From positions 3,968,001 to 4,032,000 of the forward strand of contig NC_016818.1 of assembly GCF_000241955.1 (NCBI RefSeq): a stretch of 64,000 bases of DNA. The letters run 5' to 3'. Made by a program: the position numbers and the translations under genes. This document shows positions 17,188 to 26,591 of this stretch, piece after piece. The notes below the pieces were generated by a model. The model saw only the letters and a list, made by a program, of their open reading frames with translations. It was not told the origin of the DNA and did not search any database. Source of the DNA: Rahnella aquatilis CIP 78.65 = ATCC 33071 (lineage in GTDB: Bacteria; Pseudomonadota; Gammaproteobacteria; Enterobacterales; Enterobacteriaceae). Positions within the stretch are counted from its first letter, which is position 1; each line of letters opens with the position of its first letter.

Positions 17188-18573
17188 TCAGCGACTGACC
17201 CGCACTTCCAGCCCGCCTTCTGCTTTATTGTGATAAACAACGTTCAGATGATGTAACTGCGCGATCCTTTGTACGATGGAAATCCCCAATCCGCTGCCGG
17301 TTTGTTCCTGTCCCGGTGGCCGGTAAAAACGTTCCCCCAGCCTCGCCAGATGTTCGGCGCTGATGCCCGGCCCCTGATCTTCCACCGTGAGTCCCCGCTC
17401 ATCGAGCCGCACCGTGACACAGGTTCCGGCAGCAGAATAGCGAATGGCATTATCCAGCAGATTACGCACCATCAGCGAAAGCAGCAGCGACTGGCCACGC
17501 ATTGCGGGCGACGTTCCCTGCTCCTCAAACCGTAATTCAATGCCTTTACCGTGCGCGCGGTAATCCTGCTCTGCCAGACTTTGCGCGATCAGCGTCGGCC
17601 AGTCGATGCGCTCCAGCTCTTCAGGCGTGGAAAAGCTTTCCAGCCGCGAAAGCGTCAGCAACTGATCCACCAGCCGCGTGGCGCGATCGATACTGGTCGT
17701 CAGATTTTCCAGCGCATGTTCGCGCATCTCACTGTCATCGCCGGAAAGCTGTACGACTTCGGTTTGCACACGCAAAGCCGCCAGCGGACTGCGCAGCTCA
17801 TGTGCGGCATCAGACGTAAACCGCCGTTCGCGCACCAGCATTTCACGGGTGCGGTCAAACAGGGAATTGAGCGCATCTGCCAGCGGCAACACTTCACCGG
17901 GCAACTGATGCGTCTCGATGGGCGTGGCATCTTCCGGCGAACGCTGACGCAAGCCTTCCGCCACGCGTCGCAGCGGCCGCAGTTCCAGCGTCACCATGAT
18001 AATCAGCGCCAGCAATAATACAGGCAGAGAGGCCAGCCACGGCGTCAGTTGTCCGCTCACCAGGCTCCACGCCATATCATTGCGGTAATCCTGTTCCTGC
18101 CCGACGGCAACGCGATATTGCCCGTCCGGCGAGGTCAGCCAGACCATACGCCAGGCGTCGCTGTCCCCTCTCAGCCCGACATCGTTAAACCCTTGCGTGT
18201 CACCGTCAAAACGGATGCGTTTGCCATTCTCACCATCATTGAGCAACATCTGCCCGTGACGATTGAAGATGGCAAATGTCAGCGCGTCATCATCGGTGTG
18301 GCCGCGCGATCCTTTGCGGACCATTTTTTTGGTGTCCGGCAGCTCAGTGTCTTTTTGCAGATTGAGCCGGTCGCCTAAGCCGGTGGCGGCCAGACGCTTG
18401 GCGAACAGCATCTGCTGGGTATCGAAAACTTCATTGATATGTTTGCGGGTCTGATGCCACGCCACGCCGCTGGCAATCAGCCAGGTCAGCAGCGCCAGCA
18501 GGGAAAAAAGCAGGATAAGACGCAGACGCAGGCTGAGATTCTGCAGTTTTTTCAGTTTATTAAGCCGCCTCAC
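17188..18573 (-). CDS. qseC: Sensor histidine kinase QseC
   Basis: A 461-residue inner-membrane sensor kinase, collinear with E. coli QseC (449). Parts in order: membrane helix near 16-37, periplasmic sensor (about 38-170) with [20 protein letters not shown] and [13 protein letters not shown], second helix near 172-195, HAMP-like linker, dimerisation domain with the phosphorylated His in [16 protein letters not shown], and the ATPase domain with N box (LLDNAIRYS) and G boxes ([16 protein letters not shown]). In E. coli it responds to autoinducer-3 and catecholamines. The start overlaps the qseB stop by 4 bp. Placement between folK and panB differs from E. coli, where qseBC is elsewhere. Confidence 0.92.
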   Translation of the reverse strand: MRRLNKLKKLQNLSLRLRLILLFSLLALLTWLIASGVAWHQTRKHINEVFDTQQMLFAKRLAATGLGDRLNLQKDTELPDTKKMVRKGSRGHTDDDALTFAIFNRHGQMLLNDGENGKRIRFDGDTQGFNDVGLRGDSDAWRMVWLTSPDGQYRVAVGQEQDYRNDMAWSLVSGQLTPWLASLPVLLLALIIMVTLELRPLRRVAEGLRQRSPEDATPIETHQLPGEVLPLADALNSLFDRTREMLVRERRFTSDAAHELRSPLAALRVQTEVVQLSGDDSEMREHALENLTTSIDRATRLVDQLLTLSRLESFSTPEELERIDWPTLIAQSLAEQDYRAHGKGIELRFEEQGTSPAMRGQSLLLSLMVRNLLDNAIRYSAAGTCVTVRLDERGLTVEDQGPGISAEHLARLGERFYRPPGQEQTGSGLGISIVQRIAQLHHLNVVYHNKAEGGLEVRVSR

Positions 18574-19256
18574 CCTTCCCCTCCCTGGCCTGGTTTTATC
18601 TCGTCCCCGAGCGTGTACCCCACACCATGAACGGTGCGAATAAAGCCTTTGCCGAGTTTGCTGCGCAGATGGTGAATATGCACTTCCACCGCGTTGCTGC
18701 TGACCTCGTCGTCCCAGTTGTAGAGCTTTTCCTGAATAAGCGTACGCGCCAGCACGCGGCCTTTGTTGTTGAGAAACAATTCCAGCACGGTGACTTCACG
18801 CGGTGTCAGCGTCACGGTTTCTCCGTTGAGTGTCACACTGCGGGCAGCGGGATCAAATTCCACAGCACCGTGGGTGACTTTCGGCGTTATCACCCCGTGG
18901 CGACGGCGGATCAGCGCCTGCAACCGTGCGGCGACTTCCACCAGCGCGAACGGCTTACACAGATAGTCATCGGCACCGGCCTGCAATCCGCTGACGCGCT
19001 CTTCCAGCGCATCACGCGCGGTAAGGATAAGCACCGGTGTATCCCTGCCAGCCTTTCGCCACTCGCGCAAAAGCTGCATACCGTCCATGCCCGGCAGGCT
19101 TAAATCGAGGATCACAGCATCGTAAGGCGCGCTGCCGAGTGCGGCCTTGCCGGTCAGCCCGTCGGTAAACCAGTCGAGCGTAAAACCCAGTTTCGCCAGC
19201 CCGGCTTTGATGCCGTCACCGATCATTTTGTCATCTTCAACTAACAGAATTCGCAT
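18570..19256 (-). CDS. qseB: Response regulator QseB
   Basis: A 228-residue OmpR/PhoB-type response regulator: receiver domain with the acidic pair in LLVEDDKM, phospho-acceptor Asp in VILDLSLPG (near 51) and Lys in LCKPF, then a winged-helix DNA-binding domain ([34 protein letters not shown]). The ATG at 19256 has GGAGGG 4 bases upstream; a frame extension 21 bp further upstream lacks homology. It is the promoter-proximal gene of qseBC and probably autoregulated through a repeat 36-52 bp upstream. Confidence 0.93.
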   Translation of the reverse strand: MRILLVEDDKMIGDGIKAGLAKLGFTLDWFTDGLTGKAALGSAPYDAVILDLSLPGMDGMQLLREWRKAGRDTPVLILTARDALEERVSGLQAGADDYLCKPFALVEVAARLQALIRRRHGVITPKVTHGAVEFDPAARSVTLNGETVTLTPREVTVLELFLNNKGRVLARTLIQEKLYNWDDEVSSNAVEVHIHHLRSKLGKGFIRTVHGVGYTLGDEIKPGQGGEG

Positions 19257-19291
19257 GGTTCCCTCCGTTTTTGCCATTATAGCCGACGCTT

Positions 19292-19308
19292 CTTAATCAC
19301 TTCTTAAG
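19292..19308 (-). promoter_or_regulatory. PmrA/QseB-type direct-repeat operator before qseB
   Basis: CTTAAT, five bases, CTTAAG fits the PmrA-box pattern (C/T)TTAA(G/T)-N5-(C/T)TTAA(G/T), which QseB-type regulators also use. It lies 36 bp upstream of the qseB start, in a position expected for autoregulation. It could also act on panB on the other side. Confidence 0.65.
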
Positions 19309-19414
19309 ACACTGATTAACCAGCCACCTGTCGAACTTACTGTCTGACTTTCGGCTCATACAGTAGAATACTGGCATCATATTCATCCGATGAATTATTC
19401 AAAGGAACGTGTTC

Positions 19415-20209
19415 ATGAAACCAACCACGCTGAGCCAGCTTCGCCAATGGAAGCAGGAAAAACATAAATTTGCGACCATTACCGCGTATGACGCCAGTTT
19501 CGCACAGCTGTTTGCTGAACAGGGCATCTCTGTAATGCTCATCGGCGACTCGCTGGGCATGGTCGTTCAGGGCCAGGACTCCACGCTGCCGGTCACCGTA
19601 GAAGAAATTGCTTACCATACGCGCTGTGTACGCCGTGGCGCGCCACACGCGTTGTTACTCGCCGATCTGCCATTCATGAGTTACGCCACGCCGGAGCAAG
19701 CCTTTGAGAGCGCAGCGGTGCTGATGCGCGCAGGCGGTAACATGGTTAAACTGGAAGGCGGCGGCTGGCTGTGTGATACGGTCAGAATGCTGACCGAACG
19801 CGCCGTGCCTGTCTGTGGCCATCTGGGGCTGACGCCACAATCGGTCAATATTTTTGGCGGCTATAAAGTGCAGGGGCGCGATGAAGTGGCCGCGAATCAG
19901 CTGATCAAAGACGCGATGATGCTAGAAGAAGCCGGTGCGCAGTTGCTGGTACTCGAATGTGTGCCGGTCGATCTGGCGCGTCGCGTCACCGAAGAACTGA
20001 GCATTCCGGTGATCGGCATTGGTGCGGGTAATGTCACCGACGGCCAGATCCTGGTGATGCATGACGCCTTTGGCATTACCGGCGGCCACACGCCGAAATT
20101 CGCCAAAGACTTCCTCAGCGAAGCGGGTGATATTCGTAGCGCAGTCCGTCTGTATGTTGATCAGGTCGCGCAAGGCGTGTATCCGGGTGAAGAACATTCC
20201 TTTAAATAA
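19415..20209 (+). CDS. panB: 3-methyl-2-oxobutanoate hydroxymethyltransferase
   Basis: A 264-residue enzyme, the same length as E. coli PanB, making ketopantoate from 2-oxoisovalerate and methylene-tetrahydrofolate. Conserved stretches include [25 protein letters not shown] (magnesium/substrate site), [11 protein letters not shown] and [15 protein letters not shown]. The ATG at 19415 with AAAGGA about 8 bases upstream aligns with MKPTT of E. coli; an in-frame GTG 6 bp earlier is less likely. First gene of panBCD. Confidence 0.97.
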   Translation: MKPTTLSQLRQWKQEKHKFATITAYDASFAQLFAEQGISVMLIGDSLGMVVQGQDSTLPVTVEEIAYHTRCVRRGAPHALLLADLPFMSYATPEQAFESAAVLMRAGGNMVKLEGGGWLCDTVRMLTERAVPVCGHLGLTPQSVNIFGGYKVQGRDEVAANQLIKDAMMLEEAGAQLLVLECVPVDLARRVTEELSIPVIGIGAGNVTDGQILVMHDAFGITGGHTPKFAKDFLSEAGDIRSAVRLYVDQVAQGVYPGEEHSFK

Positions 20210-20223
20210 TCGGGAGAAGGCTG

Positions 20224-21078
20224 GTGTTGATAATTGACAGCGTGGCGCTGCTGCGTCGCGAAATCCGGGATTTTCGCAAGAACAATAAACGTATCGCGCT
20301 GGTGCCGACCATGGGCAATCTGCACGAAGGCCATATGACGCTGGTGGAGGAAGCCAAAGCCCGCGGCGATGTGGTCGTGGTCAGCATTTTCGTCAACCCG
20401 ATGCAATTCGAGCGCCCGGATGACCTCGAGCGTTATCCGCGTACTTTGCAGGAAGACTGCGAGAAGCTGAACAAACGCGGCGTGGATCTGGTGTTCGCAC
20501 CGTCACCGGCGGAGGTGTATCCGAAAGGTCTGGCGACCCAGACGCAGGTCGATGTGCCGGTGATTTCCACCATTCTGGAAGGCGCGAGCCGTCCGGGGCA
20601 TTTCCGTGGCGTCTCCACCATCGTCAGCAAACTGTTCAATCTGGTGCAGCCGCAGGTGGCCTGTTTCGGGCAGAAAGACTTCCAGCAACTGGCGCTGCTG
20701 CGCACCATGGTGGAAGACATGGGCTACGATATTGAGATAGTGGGCGTGCCGATTGTGCGCGCCAAAGATGGTCTGGCACTGAGTTCACGTAACGGCTATC
20801 TGACTGCCGGGGAACGTAAACTCGCGCCACAGTTGAACAAAATCATGAATGCGCTGGCTGAACGGCTGAGCCAGGGCGAGCGTCATATCGACGAAATGCT
20901 GCAGGAAACCGCGCAACAACTTCGCGAAGCAGGTTTCACGCCAGACGAACTGTTTATCCGTGATGCGAAAACCTTGCAGGAATTGTCCGTCGACAGCACA
21001 TCGGCGGTGATCCTGATGGCGGCCTGGCTGGGTAAAGCCAGACTGATTGACAATCAGGAGGTTGATCTGACGCAGTAG
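20224..21078 (+). CDS. panC: Pantothenate synthetase
   Basis: A 284-residue ATP-dependent ligase joining pantoate and beta-alanine. It shows the HIGH-like [49 protein letters not shown] and the KMSKS-like [12 protein letters not shown]. It starts at GTG (20224) with GGGAGAAGG about 4 bases upstream, 14 bp after panB, in the same operon. Confidence 0.97.
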   Translation: MLIIDSVALLRREIRDFRKNNKRIALVPTMGNLHEGHMTLVEEAKARGDVVVVSIFVNPMQFERPDDLERYPRTLQEDCEKLNKRGVDLVFAPSPAEVYPKGLATQTQVDVPVISTILEGASRPGHFRGVSTIVSKLFNLVQPQVACFGQKDFQQLALLRTMVEDMGYDIEIVGVPIVRAKDGLALSSRNGYLTAGERKLAPQLNKIMNALAERLSQGERHIDEMLQETAQQLREAGFTPDELFIRDAKTLQELSVDSTSAVILMAAWLGKARLIDNQEVDLTQ

Positions 21079-21186
21079 ACAGCGCAGGTCAAATCGGCAA
21101 CTATGTTGGCCGCCGGAAAACCTCGGAATTTTAGACTGTCCGACCGGCGTATCCCCAGACTTTTTACGCACGAAGGGTCACACGCA

Positions 21187-21567
21187 ATGGTACGTACAAT
21201 GCTGCAAGGCAAACTGCACCGGGTTCACGTCACTCAGGCAGATTTGCATTACGAAGGCTCCTGCGCCATCGATCAGGACTTTCTCGATGCCTCAGGCATT
21301 CTGGAATACGAAGCAATTGATATTTATAACGTTGATAACGGTCAGCGTTTCTCGACGTACGCCATCGCGGCAGAACGCGGTTCGCGTATTATTTCGGTCA
21401 ACGGCGCGGCAGCGCGTTGTGCCTGTGTCGGCGATCTGCTGATCATCTGTTCTTATGTGCAGATGTCAGATGAACAGGCCCGCCAGCACCAGCCGAAAGT
21501 GGCCTATTTCGAGGGTGAAAACCAGCTGAAACGCACCGCCAAAGCCGTGCCGGTTCAGGTGGCCTGA
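21187..21567 (+). CDS. panD: Aspartate 1-decarboxylase proenzyme
   Basis: A 126-residue proenzyme that makes beta-alanine for pantothenate. Self-cleavage between Gly24 and Ser25 (YEG/SCAID) creates the pyruvoyl group; Lys9 and Tyr58 of the active site are present. It is the third pan gene, 108 bp after panC, and may have its own promoter or a processed leader in that gap. A GC-rich inverted repeat follows its stop (21582-21598), and an insertion sequence begins 98 bp downstream. Confidence 0.97.
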   Translation: MVRTMLQGKLHRVHVTQADLHYEGSCAIDQDFLDASGILEYEAIDIYNVDNGQRFSTYAIAAERGSRIISVNGAAARCACVGDLLIICSYVQMSDEQARQHQPKVAYFEGENQLKRTAKAVPVQVA

Positions 21568-21715
21568 TAATACGCCTTCCCCTCGCAGGGGAGGCAGCTA
21601 ATCGTGTTTCGCACTCGGCTGCAATAAAACCTGAACTGATTTTGGTTTTGCTCCTCCCCCTGCGATGAACTGAACCCCGAATGTTGGACGTTTTAATCCT
21701 CATTCGGAGTTTAGT

Positions 21716-22222
21716 ATGAAGTACGATTTTCAAATCAAAATGATAGCCGTCAGGCACTATCTTGACGGCCACGATGGCTTCAAAATTACCGCCCGCAAAT
21801 ATCACGTTCCGGCATCCTCACTTCGTGCATGGACTGCTGCCTATCAATTTCACGGTGAGCAGGCTTTTCGTAAGGCGACTCGCATCTATTCCGAACAGTT
21901 TCGTGCTCATGTCGTCGATGTGACTCTTCGCGAACATCTTTCTATGCGTTCTGCCGCCGCCCGATTTAATATTGCTGATTATCAGACAATCAAACGCTGG
22001 ATCCTGGCTGCTAAAAACTCAGCTTTTCCAGCTCTGAAAGAGAGGAATAACATGGCGCAGAAAACGCAAAAACCTGAGATAAAGCCTGAAGACATGACGC
22101 CTGCCGAGCTTCTGGAAGAGGTGCGCTATCTGCGTGCTGAACGCGCTTACAACGAAAAGCTCGACGCCCTGATGAAGTCAAAAACAGAACGGAAGAAAAA
22201 ATCCACGCCATCAGGGCATTAA
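21716..22222 (+). CDS. IS3-family transposase OrfA
   Basis: A 168-residue DNA-binding subunit with two helix-turn-helix parts (near 20-45 and 70-100) and a C-terminal leucine-rich coiled coil (AELLEEVRYLRAERAYNEKLDAL), as in IS150 OrfA. The last codons contain a run of six A at 22196-22201 where -1 slippage would join orfB and give the full transposase. Confidence 0.9.
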   Translation: MKYDFQIKMIAVRHYLDGHDGFKITARKYHVPASSLRAWTAAYQFHGEQAFRKATRIYSEQFRAHVVDVTLREHLSMRSAAARFNIADYQTIKRWILAAKNSAFPALKERNNMAQKTQKPEIKPEDMTPAELLEEVRYLRAERAYNEKLDALMKSKTERKKKSTPSGH

Positions 22223-23049
22223 TCGGAGAACACCGTCTCCAGGATCTGTTGAAATCTGCGAGGTTGCCACGAAGCACCTGGTACTGGTGGCAATCGCGGG
22301 AGCAAGCCGGGGATGACGTGACGTTATGTGACGCCATCGGGCAACTGGCCGTCCGCCACAAGCGGTGCTATGGCTATCGCCGCGTCACGTTAGAACTGCG
22401 CAATCAGGGCGTGCGGGTCAATCATAAAAAGGTGTTCCGCCTGATGCGGGAAATGGATGTACAGGCGCGGGTGCGGCCTAAAAAATACCGGAGTTATAAG
22501 GACGATATCGGGATGGCGCCAGCGCCCAATCTGCTGAGACGGAAATTTAACGCCTCCGGACCGGGGGTAAAGCTGGTGACGGATGTTACCGAGTTCAATG
22601 TGGGCGGGGATAAACTGTATTTATCGCCGGTCATGGATTTATACAATGCAGAAATCATCGCGATGAGTATAGGTACGCGGCCGACTTTCGAGCTGACTGA
22701 AAAGATGCTAAATGATTTACTTACATCAGGTTACGTCAGAAAAAAAGCCATTCTACATAGCGATCAGGGCTGGCAATATAGGATGCCTTCGTGGCAAAAA
22801 AGGCTCAAAGAGGCAGGGATAAGACAGAGCATGTCGCGAAAAGGCAATTGCTATGACAATGCCGCAATGGAAAGCTTTTTTGCGGTGTTGAAGACGGAGA
22901 TGTTCCACGGTTATAAGTTCGAGAGCAGGGAAAAACTGGCTGAGTCGATAGAAGCGTATGTCGCTTACTATAACCACGATAGAATAAAGATGAAGTTGGG
23001 TGGAATGAGTCCAGCAGATTACCGGACTCAAATGTTCCCCCTGCACTAA
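22201..23049 (+). CDS. IS3-family transposase OrfB (DDE catalytic part)
   Basis: The integrase-core part, made as a fusion with OrfA by -1 frameshifting at the A6 run; the reading frame continues as IHAIRALIGEHRLQDLL after the slip. The first ATG in frame is at 22249. Catalytic residues are D in VTDVTEF, D in LHSDQGWQY and E in AAMESFFAVLKTE, spaced as in IS3 transposases. The frame is uninterrupted to HDRIKMKLGGMSPADYR near the end, so the enzyme should be functional. Confidence 0.92.
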   Translation: MHAIRALIGEHRLQDLLKSARLPRSTWYWWQSREQAGDDVTLCDAIGQLAVRHKRCYGYRRVTLELRNQGVRVNHKKVFRLMREMDVQARVRPKKYRSYKDDIGMAPAPNLLRRKFNASGPGVKLVTDVTEFNVGGDKLYLSPVMDLYNAEIIAMSIGTRPTFELTEKMLNDLLTSGYVRKKAILHSDQGWQYRMPSWQKRLKEAGIRQSMSRKGNCYDNAAMESFFAVLKTEMFHGYKFESREKLAESIEAYVAYYNHDRIKMKLGGMSPADYRTQMFPLH

Positions 23050-23104
23050 CCTGGTGTCCAAGTTTAGGGGTTCAGTTCACGAAGGGGGAGGGAGCACAGA
23101 AAAA

Positions 23105-23875
23105 TCAACTACGTAAACCTCTGCCGCGTTCGATCAGATACCACGCCAGCAAGTAGAACACCGCAATAAACGCCACCAGCACGCTCATGGTAAATACCAG
23201 CGGCACGTCAGAAATCCCGAGGAAACCGTAGCGGAAACCGCTGATCATGTAGACGATCGGGTTCAGCTTGGAAATCGCCTGCCAGATGGGCGGCAGCAGG
23301 GAAAGCGAGTAAAACACGCCCCCCAGATAGGTCAGCGGCGTCAGCACGAAGGTCGGGATCAGGCTGATGTCGTCAAACGTGGTTGCAAACACGGCGTTCA
23401 GCAAACCGCCCAGCGAGAACAAAATTGCGGTCAGCAGAAGCGTCAGCGCAATGATCCACCAGGAGTGGATCACCAGCGGTACGAAGAACAATGAAATCGC
23501 CGTAACCAGGATCCCCACGCAGATCCCGCGCGCCACGCCACCGCCGACATAACCGGCGATCACGACATGCGTCGGCACCGGCGCTACCAGCAGTTCTTCA
23601 ATATTGCGCTGAAATTTGGCGCTGAAGAACGACGAGGCCACGTTGGCGTAGGAGTTAGTGATCACCGCCATCATGATAAGCCCCGGCACGATAAACTGCA
23701 TGTAGGTGAAACCATGCATATTGCCAATCTGTGCGCCGATCAGATTACCAAAGATGATGAAATACAAGGTCATGGTGATGACTGGCGGAACCAGTGTTTG
23801 GATCCAGATGCGACCAAAACGGTTGATCTCTTTCAGCCAGATACTTTTGAGTGCCACCCAATACAATTGCGACAT
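23105..23875 (-). CDS. yadH: ABC-2 type transporter permease YadH
   Basis: A 256-residue inner-membrane protein of the ABC-2 permease family with six predicted helices and the family stretch LTPLTYLGGVFYSLSLLP. It is collinear with E. coli YadH (256). It is coupled to yadG (the yadG stop and this ATG touch), which supplies the ATPase. The exported substrate is not known. Confidence 0.94.
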   Translation of the reverse strand: MSQLYWVALKSIWLKEINRFGRIWIQTLVPPVITMTLYFIIFGNLIGAQIGNMHGFTYMQFIVPGLIMMAVITNSYANVASSFFSAKFQRNIEELLVAPVPTHVVIAGYVGGGVARGICVGILVTAISLFFVPLVIHSWWIIALTLLLTAILFSLGGLLNAVFATTFDDISLIPTFVLTPLTYLGGVFYSLSLLPPIWQAISKLNPIVYMISGFRYGFLGISDVPLVFTMSVLVAFIAVFYLLAWYLIERGRGLRS

Positions 23876-24798
23876 TATTTCTTTTCCTCGCTGCCGTTCA
23901 CCAGCGTGACAAACAGCTCTTCCAGACGGTTCGCCTTGTTACGCATACTCAATACCTGCACGCCCTGCTTGCTCAGCTGGCTGAACAGGGAATTCAGTCC
24001 CTGCTCGCGCATCACTTCCACTTCCAGCGTTGACGTGTCTGTCAGCTTACTGCGATAACCTTCCAGCACCGGCAGCGGGCTTTTCGTCCCTAAATCCAGA
24101 ATAAAGGTTTCGGATTTCAGCTTCGACAACAGTTCTTTCATGCTGGTATTTTCCACCAGATGGCCGCCCTGAATAATGCCGATATTACGGCACAGCATTT
24201 CCGCTTCTTCCAGATAGTGTGTGGTCAGAATGATGGTGGTGCCCTGCGCGTTCAGCTCTTTCAGGAAGCCCCACATGGAGCGACGCAATTCGATATCGAC
24301 CCCTGCCGTTGGCTCATCAAGGATCAACAGTTTGGGCTCGTGCATCAGCGCACGGGCGATCATCAGACGGCGCTTCATCCCGCCGGACAACATGCGCGAA
24401 CGCTCATTGCGTTTGCCCCAGAGATCCAACTGCGTCAGGTATTTTTCTGCACGCTCAAGCGCCAGCGGACGCGGCACGCCGTAATAACCGGCCTGATTGA
24501 CCACCACCTGCATGACGGTTTCAAACGGGTTGAAGTTAAATTCCTGCGGCACCAGCCCGAGCTGACGTTTGGCATTGACGATATCTTTATCGATGTCGTA
24601 GCCAAACACCTGCACTTTGCCGGCAGTCTTGTTGACCAGTGAACTGATGATACCAATGGTGGTGGATTTACCCGCACCGTTCGGCCCAAGCAGGGCATAA
24701 AAATCGCCAGCTTCGACGCGCAGATCGATTCCACGCAAAGCCTGTACACCACCGGCGTAAGTTTTGGTTAACTTTTCCAGTTCCAATGCATAATTCAT
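23875..24798 (-). CDS. yadG: ABC transporter ATP-binding protein YadG
   Basis: A 307-residue ABC ATPase: Walker A GPNGAGKST near 38-46, Q-loop region VPQEFNF, signature LSGGMKRRL, Walker B LLILDEPTAGVD and switch His in TTHYLEEAE. Together with YadH it forms an exporter of the drug/polysaccharide type of unknown substrate. It is divergent from can with a 133-bp shared promoter region, as in E. coli. Confidence 0.95.
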   Translation of the reverse strand: MNYALELEKLTKTYAGGVQALRGIDLRVEAGDFYALLGPNGAGKSTTIGIISSLVNKTAGKVQVFGYDIDKDIVNAKRQLGLVPQEFNFNPFETVMQVVVNQAGYYGVPRPLALERAEKYLTQLDLWGKRNERSRMLSGGMKRRLMIARALMHEPKLLILDEPTAGVDIELRRSMWGFLKELNAQGTTIILTTHYLEEAEMLCRNIGIIQGGHLVENTSMKELLSKLKSETFILDLGTKSPLPVLEGYRSKLTDTSTLEVEVMREQGLNSLFSQLSKQGVQVLSMRNKANRLEELFVTLVNGSEEKK

Positions 24799-24931
24799 AA
24801 AGGGAGCGTACCTTCTTGTGAAAACCCTGTTGTAAGAATGAGTAAACGGAGATGCCGAATCAGCTTGAAAAGTCGGGGCATTGCCCTATATTACCCCATC
24901 GCAGTTAGCTCGCTACAGGCTATTAACCTCC

Positions 24932-25588
24932 ATGAACGACATAGAAAGACTCATCGCTAATAACGCAGCCTGGTCCAAAACCATGATTGATGAAGATCCT
25001 GGTTTCTTTGAGCGGCTTTCCCAGTCTCAAAAACCCCGTTTCCTGTGGATTGGCTGTTCTGACAGCCGTGTTCCTGCCGAGCGCCTGACCGGCCTGGAAC
25101 CGGGCGAACTGTTTGTTCACCGTAACGTTGCCAACCTGGTCATCCATACCGACCTTAACTGCCTGTCCGTTGTGCAATATGCTATCGACGTGCTGGAAGT
25201 CGAACACGTGATTATCTGCGGTCACTACGGCTGTGGCGGTGTGCAGTCGGCGGTTGAAAACCCTGAACTGGGTTTGATTAATAACTGGTTGTTGCATATC
25301 CGGGACATCTGGTACAAACACAGTTCCCTGCTGGGCGAACTGTCGCCAGAGAAGCGCCTCGATAAGTTATGTGAACTGAACGTGGTTGAACAAGTTTACA
25401 ACCTCGGCCACTCCACCGTGATGCAATCGGCCTGGAAACGCGGCCAGAAAGTCACGCTGCACGGTTGGGTTTACGGCATTCTGGACGGACGTCTGCGCAA
25501 CCTCGAAGTTGACGCCACCAGCCGCGAAACACTGGAACAGCGCTACCGTCAGGGCGTCTCCGCCTTGCTGAACGGCGACCCGCAATAA
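24932..25588 (+). CDS. can: Carbonic anhydrase (beta class)
   Basis: A 218-residue beta-carbonic anhydrase, interconverting CO2 and bicarbonate for biosynthetic carboxylations. Zinc ligands are visible as Cys and Asp in WIGCSDSR and His and Cys in CGHYGCGGV. The ATG at 24932 aligns with E. coli Can; in-frame codons further upstream have no ribosome site. It is monocistronic with a terminator 30 bp downstream. In E. coli hpt follows directly; here about 4 kb of foreign DNA intervenes. Confidence 0.97.
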   Translation: MNDIERLIANNAAWSKTMIDEDPGFFERLSQSQKPRFLWIGCSDSRVPAERLTGLEPGELFVHRNVANLVIHTDLNCLSVVQYAIDVLEVEHVIICGHYGCGGVQSAVENPELGLINNWLLHIRDIWYKHSSLLGELSPEKRLDKLCELNVVEQVYNLGHSTVMQSAWKRGQKVTLHGWVYGILDGRLRNLEVDATSRETLEQRYRQGVSALLNGDPQ

Positions 25589-25621
25589 CAAGCCGCCCTA
25601 CTCTACAGAAATTCAAAAAAC

Positions 25622-25646
25622 AAAAGGCACAAAAATGTGCCTTTTT
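25622..25646 (+). terminator. Terminator of can
   Basis: A 10-bp stem (AAAAGGCACA / TGTGCCTTTT) with a four-base loop and a T run, 33 bp after the can stop. Confidence 0.9.
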
Positions 25647-25741
25647 ACCCATTTATTTTTCCTGCACTTACAACGCGATCACTATAAATCAATGAGTTAT
25701 ATGCGGTGTAAGCAGCTACAAACCCTATAAAGATGCTCAGG

Positions 25742-25761
25742 TGTGGACACTATGTGGACAC
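25742..25761. repeat. Tandem TGTGGACAC repeat
   Basis: TGTGGACAC occurs twice with an 11-bp period (25742-25750 and 25753-25761), next to the integrase remnant. It may be part of an old attachment or integrase-binding site; that is inference. Confidence 0.4.
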
Positions 25762-25775
25762 TCCAGCCCCGCTTT

Positions 25776-25975
25776 TCCGTTGTTGCCTTAACGCCCTTCG
25801 CCAATCTCAAAGACTTAAATTTTGTAATAGCCAGGCTATCAATTTGGAAAGAACACGGGTCATCCATCAGGTTGCAGATGAATTCCAGTTTGGCTTTGTC
25901 GGGCTTGCCGTATTTCACGTTCTGCCCGTGACAGAGCCACCACAGTTCTATCAGCCCGGACAGACACTGCCGCCG
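25776..25975 (-). pseudogene. P2-type phage integrase fragment
   Basis: The minus-strand frame reads LSGLIELWWLCHGQNVKYG, then AKLEFICNLMDDP and KFKSLRLAKGVKATT. This is the core-binding (SAM-like) part found near the N-terminal third of P2/186-type tyrosine integrases. Neither the N-terminus nor the catalytic C-terminal domain follows: the similarity stops abruptly on both sides. It is therefore a remnant marking a former prophage or integrative element at the can-hpt junction. Confidence 0.7.
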
Positions 25976-26277
25976 TGAGGGCGATTGTGGCGCGTATACG
26001 GGAAGAAACACCGAAGGTGAGTAAGTTACAGCGAAGTTTTGACCCAACAAAAACCCGGGATGTTGCTCCATCGGCGAGATTGACTGCTGAGGAACGGGCG
26101 CGATTGCCTGAGATTGAACGGGAATTGATGAAATGCAAAATCACTGCTGCGCGCTGGGTTCCGTATTTAGGCTACGCTCAGGCGGTAATAATTTGTGCAT
26201 TCGTGGCAAAGGATACACGCGATAAATACAACCTAATCGCCTACCCTCAAGACCGTATTGCGTGGACGTATTTCTGA
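25975..26277 (+). CDS. Hypothetical protein or 3' fragment, coupled to a DUF1493 gene
   Basis: A 100-codon frame beginning with GTG exactly at the point where the opposite-strand integrase remnant ends, so it may be the 3' part of a larger lost gene. It is basic at the start, then has LTAEERARLPEIERELM and a weakly hydrophobic stretch WVPYLGYAQAVIICAFVA. I do not recognise the family. Its TGA overlaps the ATG of the next gene (TGATG), implying that the two were translated together. No clear ribosome site precedes the GTG. Confidence 0.4.
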   Translation: MRAIVARIREETPKVSKLQRSFDPTKTRDVAPSARLTAEERARLPEIERELMKCKITAARWVPYLGYAQAVIICAFVAKDTRDKYNLIAYPQDRIAWTYF

Positions 26278-26591
26278 TGGAAGTAGATGAAAATGAGATT
26301 CTTCAATACATCACGGAAAAATACAGTGAGTGGAGAAGACCAGTTAGTAAGGGCTGGACGTTTCAGGAACACTTTAATTTAGTGACGGACGAATTAGGGG
26401 AAATGCTGATTGACCTGTTCACTCGGTATGGCATCAGCTATGACAATTTTAATCTCGACAATTATTTTGAGCCTGAATTGCCGTGGTGGTGGTTTCGGCT
26501 TAGGAGAGAGTACAAAAACAAGGTGTACAAGCCTCTTACGGTCGAAATGATTATCGAGTCAGCCAAAGCTGGTAAGTGGTTATACGATTAA
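26277..26591 (+). CDS. DUF1493 family protein
   Basis: A 104-residue acidic protein with the C-terminal signature PLTVEMIIESAKAGKWLYD shared by the DUF1493 family, small acyl-carrier-like proteins found in accessory regions of enterobacteria, often near membrane or toxin-related small genes. No function is established. The ATG overlaps the preceding stop. A compact hairpin terminator begins at the stop codon. AT content is higher than in backbone genes. Confidence 0.7.
   Translation: MEVDENEILQYITEKYSEWRRPVSKGWTFQEHFNLVTDELGEMLIDLFTRYGISYDNFNLDNYFEPELPWWWFRLRREYKNKVYKPLTVEMIIESAKAGKWLYD

Larger units (their letters stand above)
21666..23079 (+). mobile_element. IS3-family insertion sequence, IS150-like group
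   Basis: A 1414-bp element bounded by imperfect inverted repeats (TGAACTGAACCCCGAATGTTGGAC on the left against the complement of 23055-23079). Both ends begin TGAACTGAACCCC and share TTGGAC further in, as in the IS150 group. The three bases CGA occur at 21663-21665 and 23080-23082 as a target duplication. It carries orfA and orfB in the -1 relation. Both frames are intact, so it may be active. The insertion lies in the gap between panD and yadH and breaks no gene. Confidence 0.92.

Noticed and set aside
21582..21665. GC-rich inverted repeat after panD as a secure terminator
   Set aside because: CCCCT-CGC-AGGGG pairs well but no T tract follows, so it was not listed as a terminator.
25697..26071. 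124-codon minus-strand frame as an intact gene
   Set aside because: Only its middle matches a phage integrase core-binding domain; both ends are unrelated sequence, so it is treated as a remnant.
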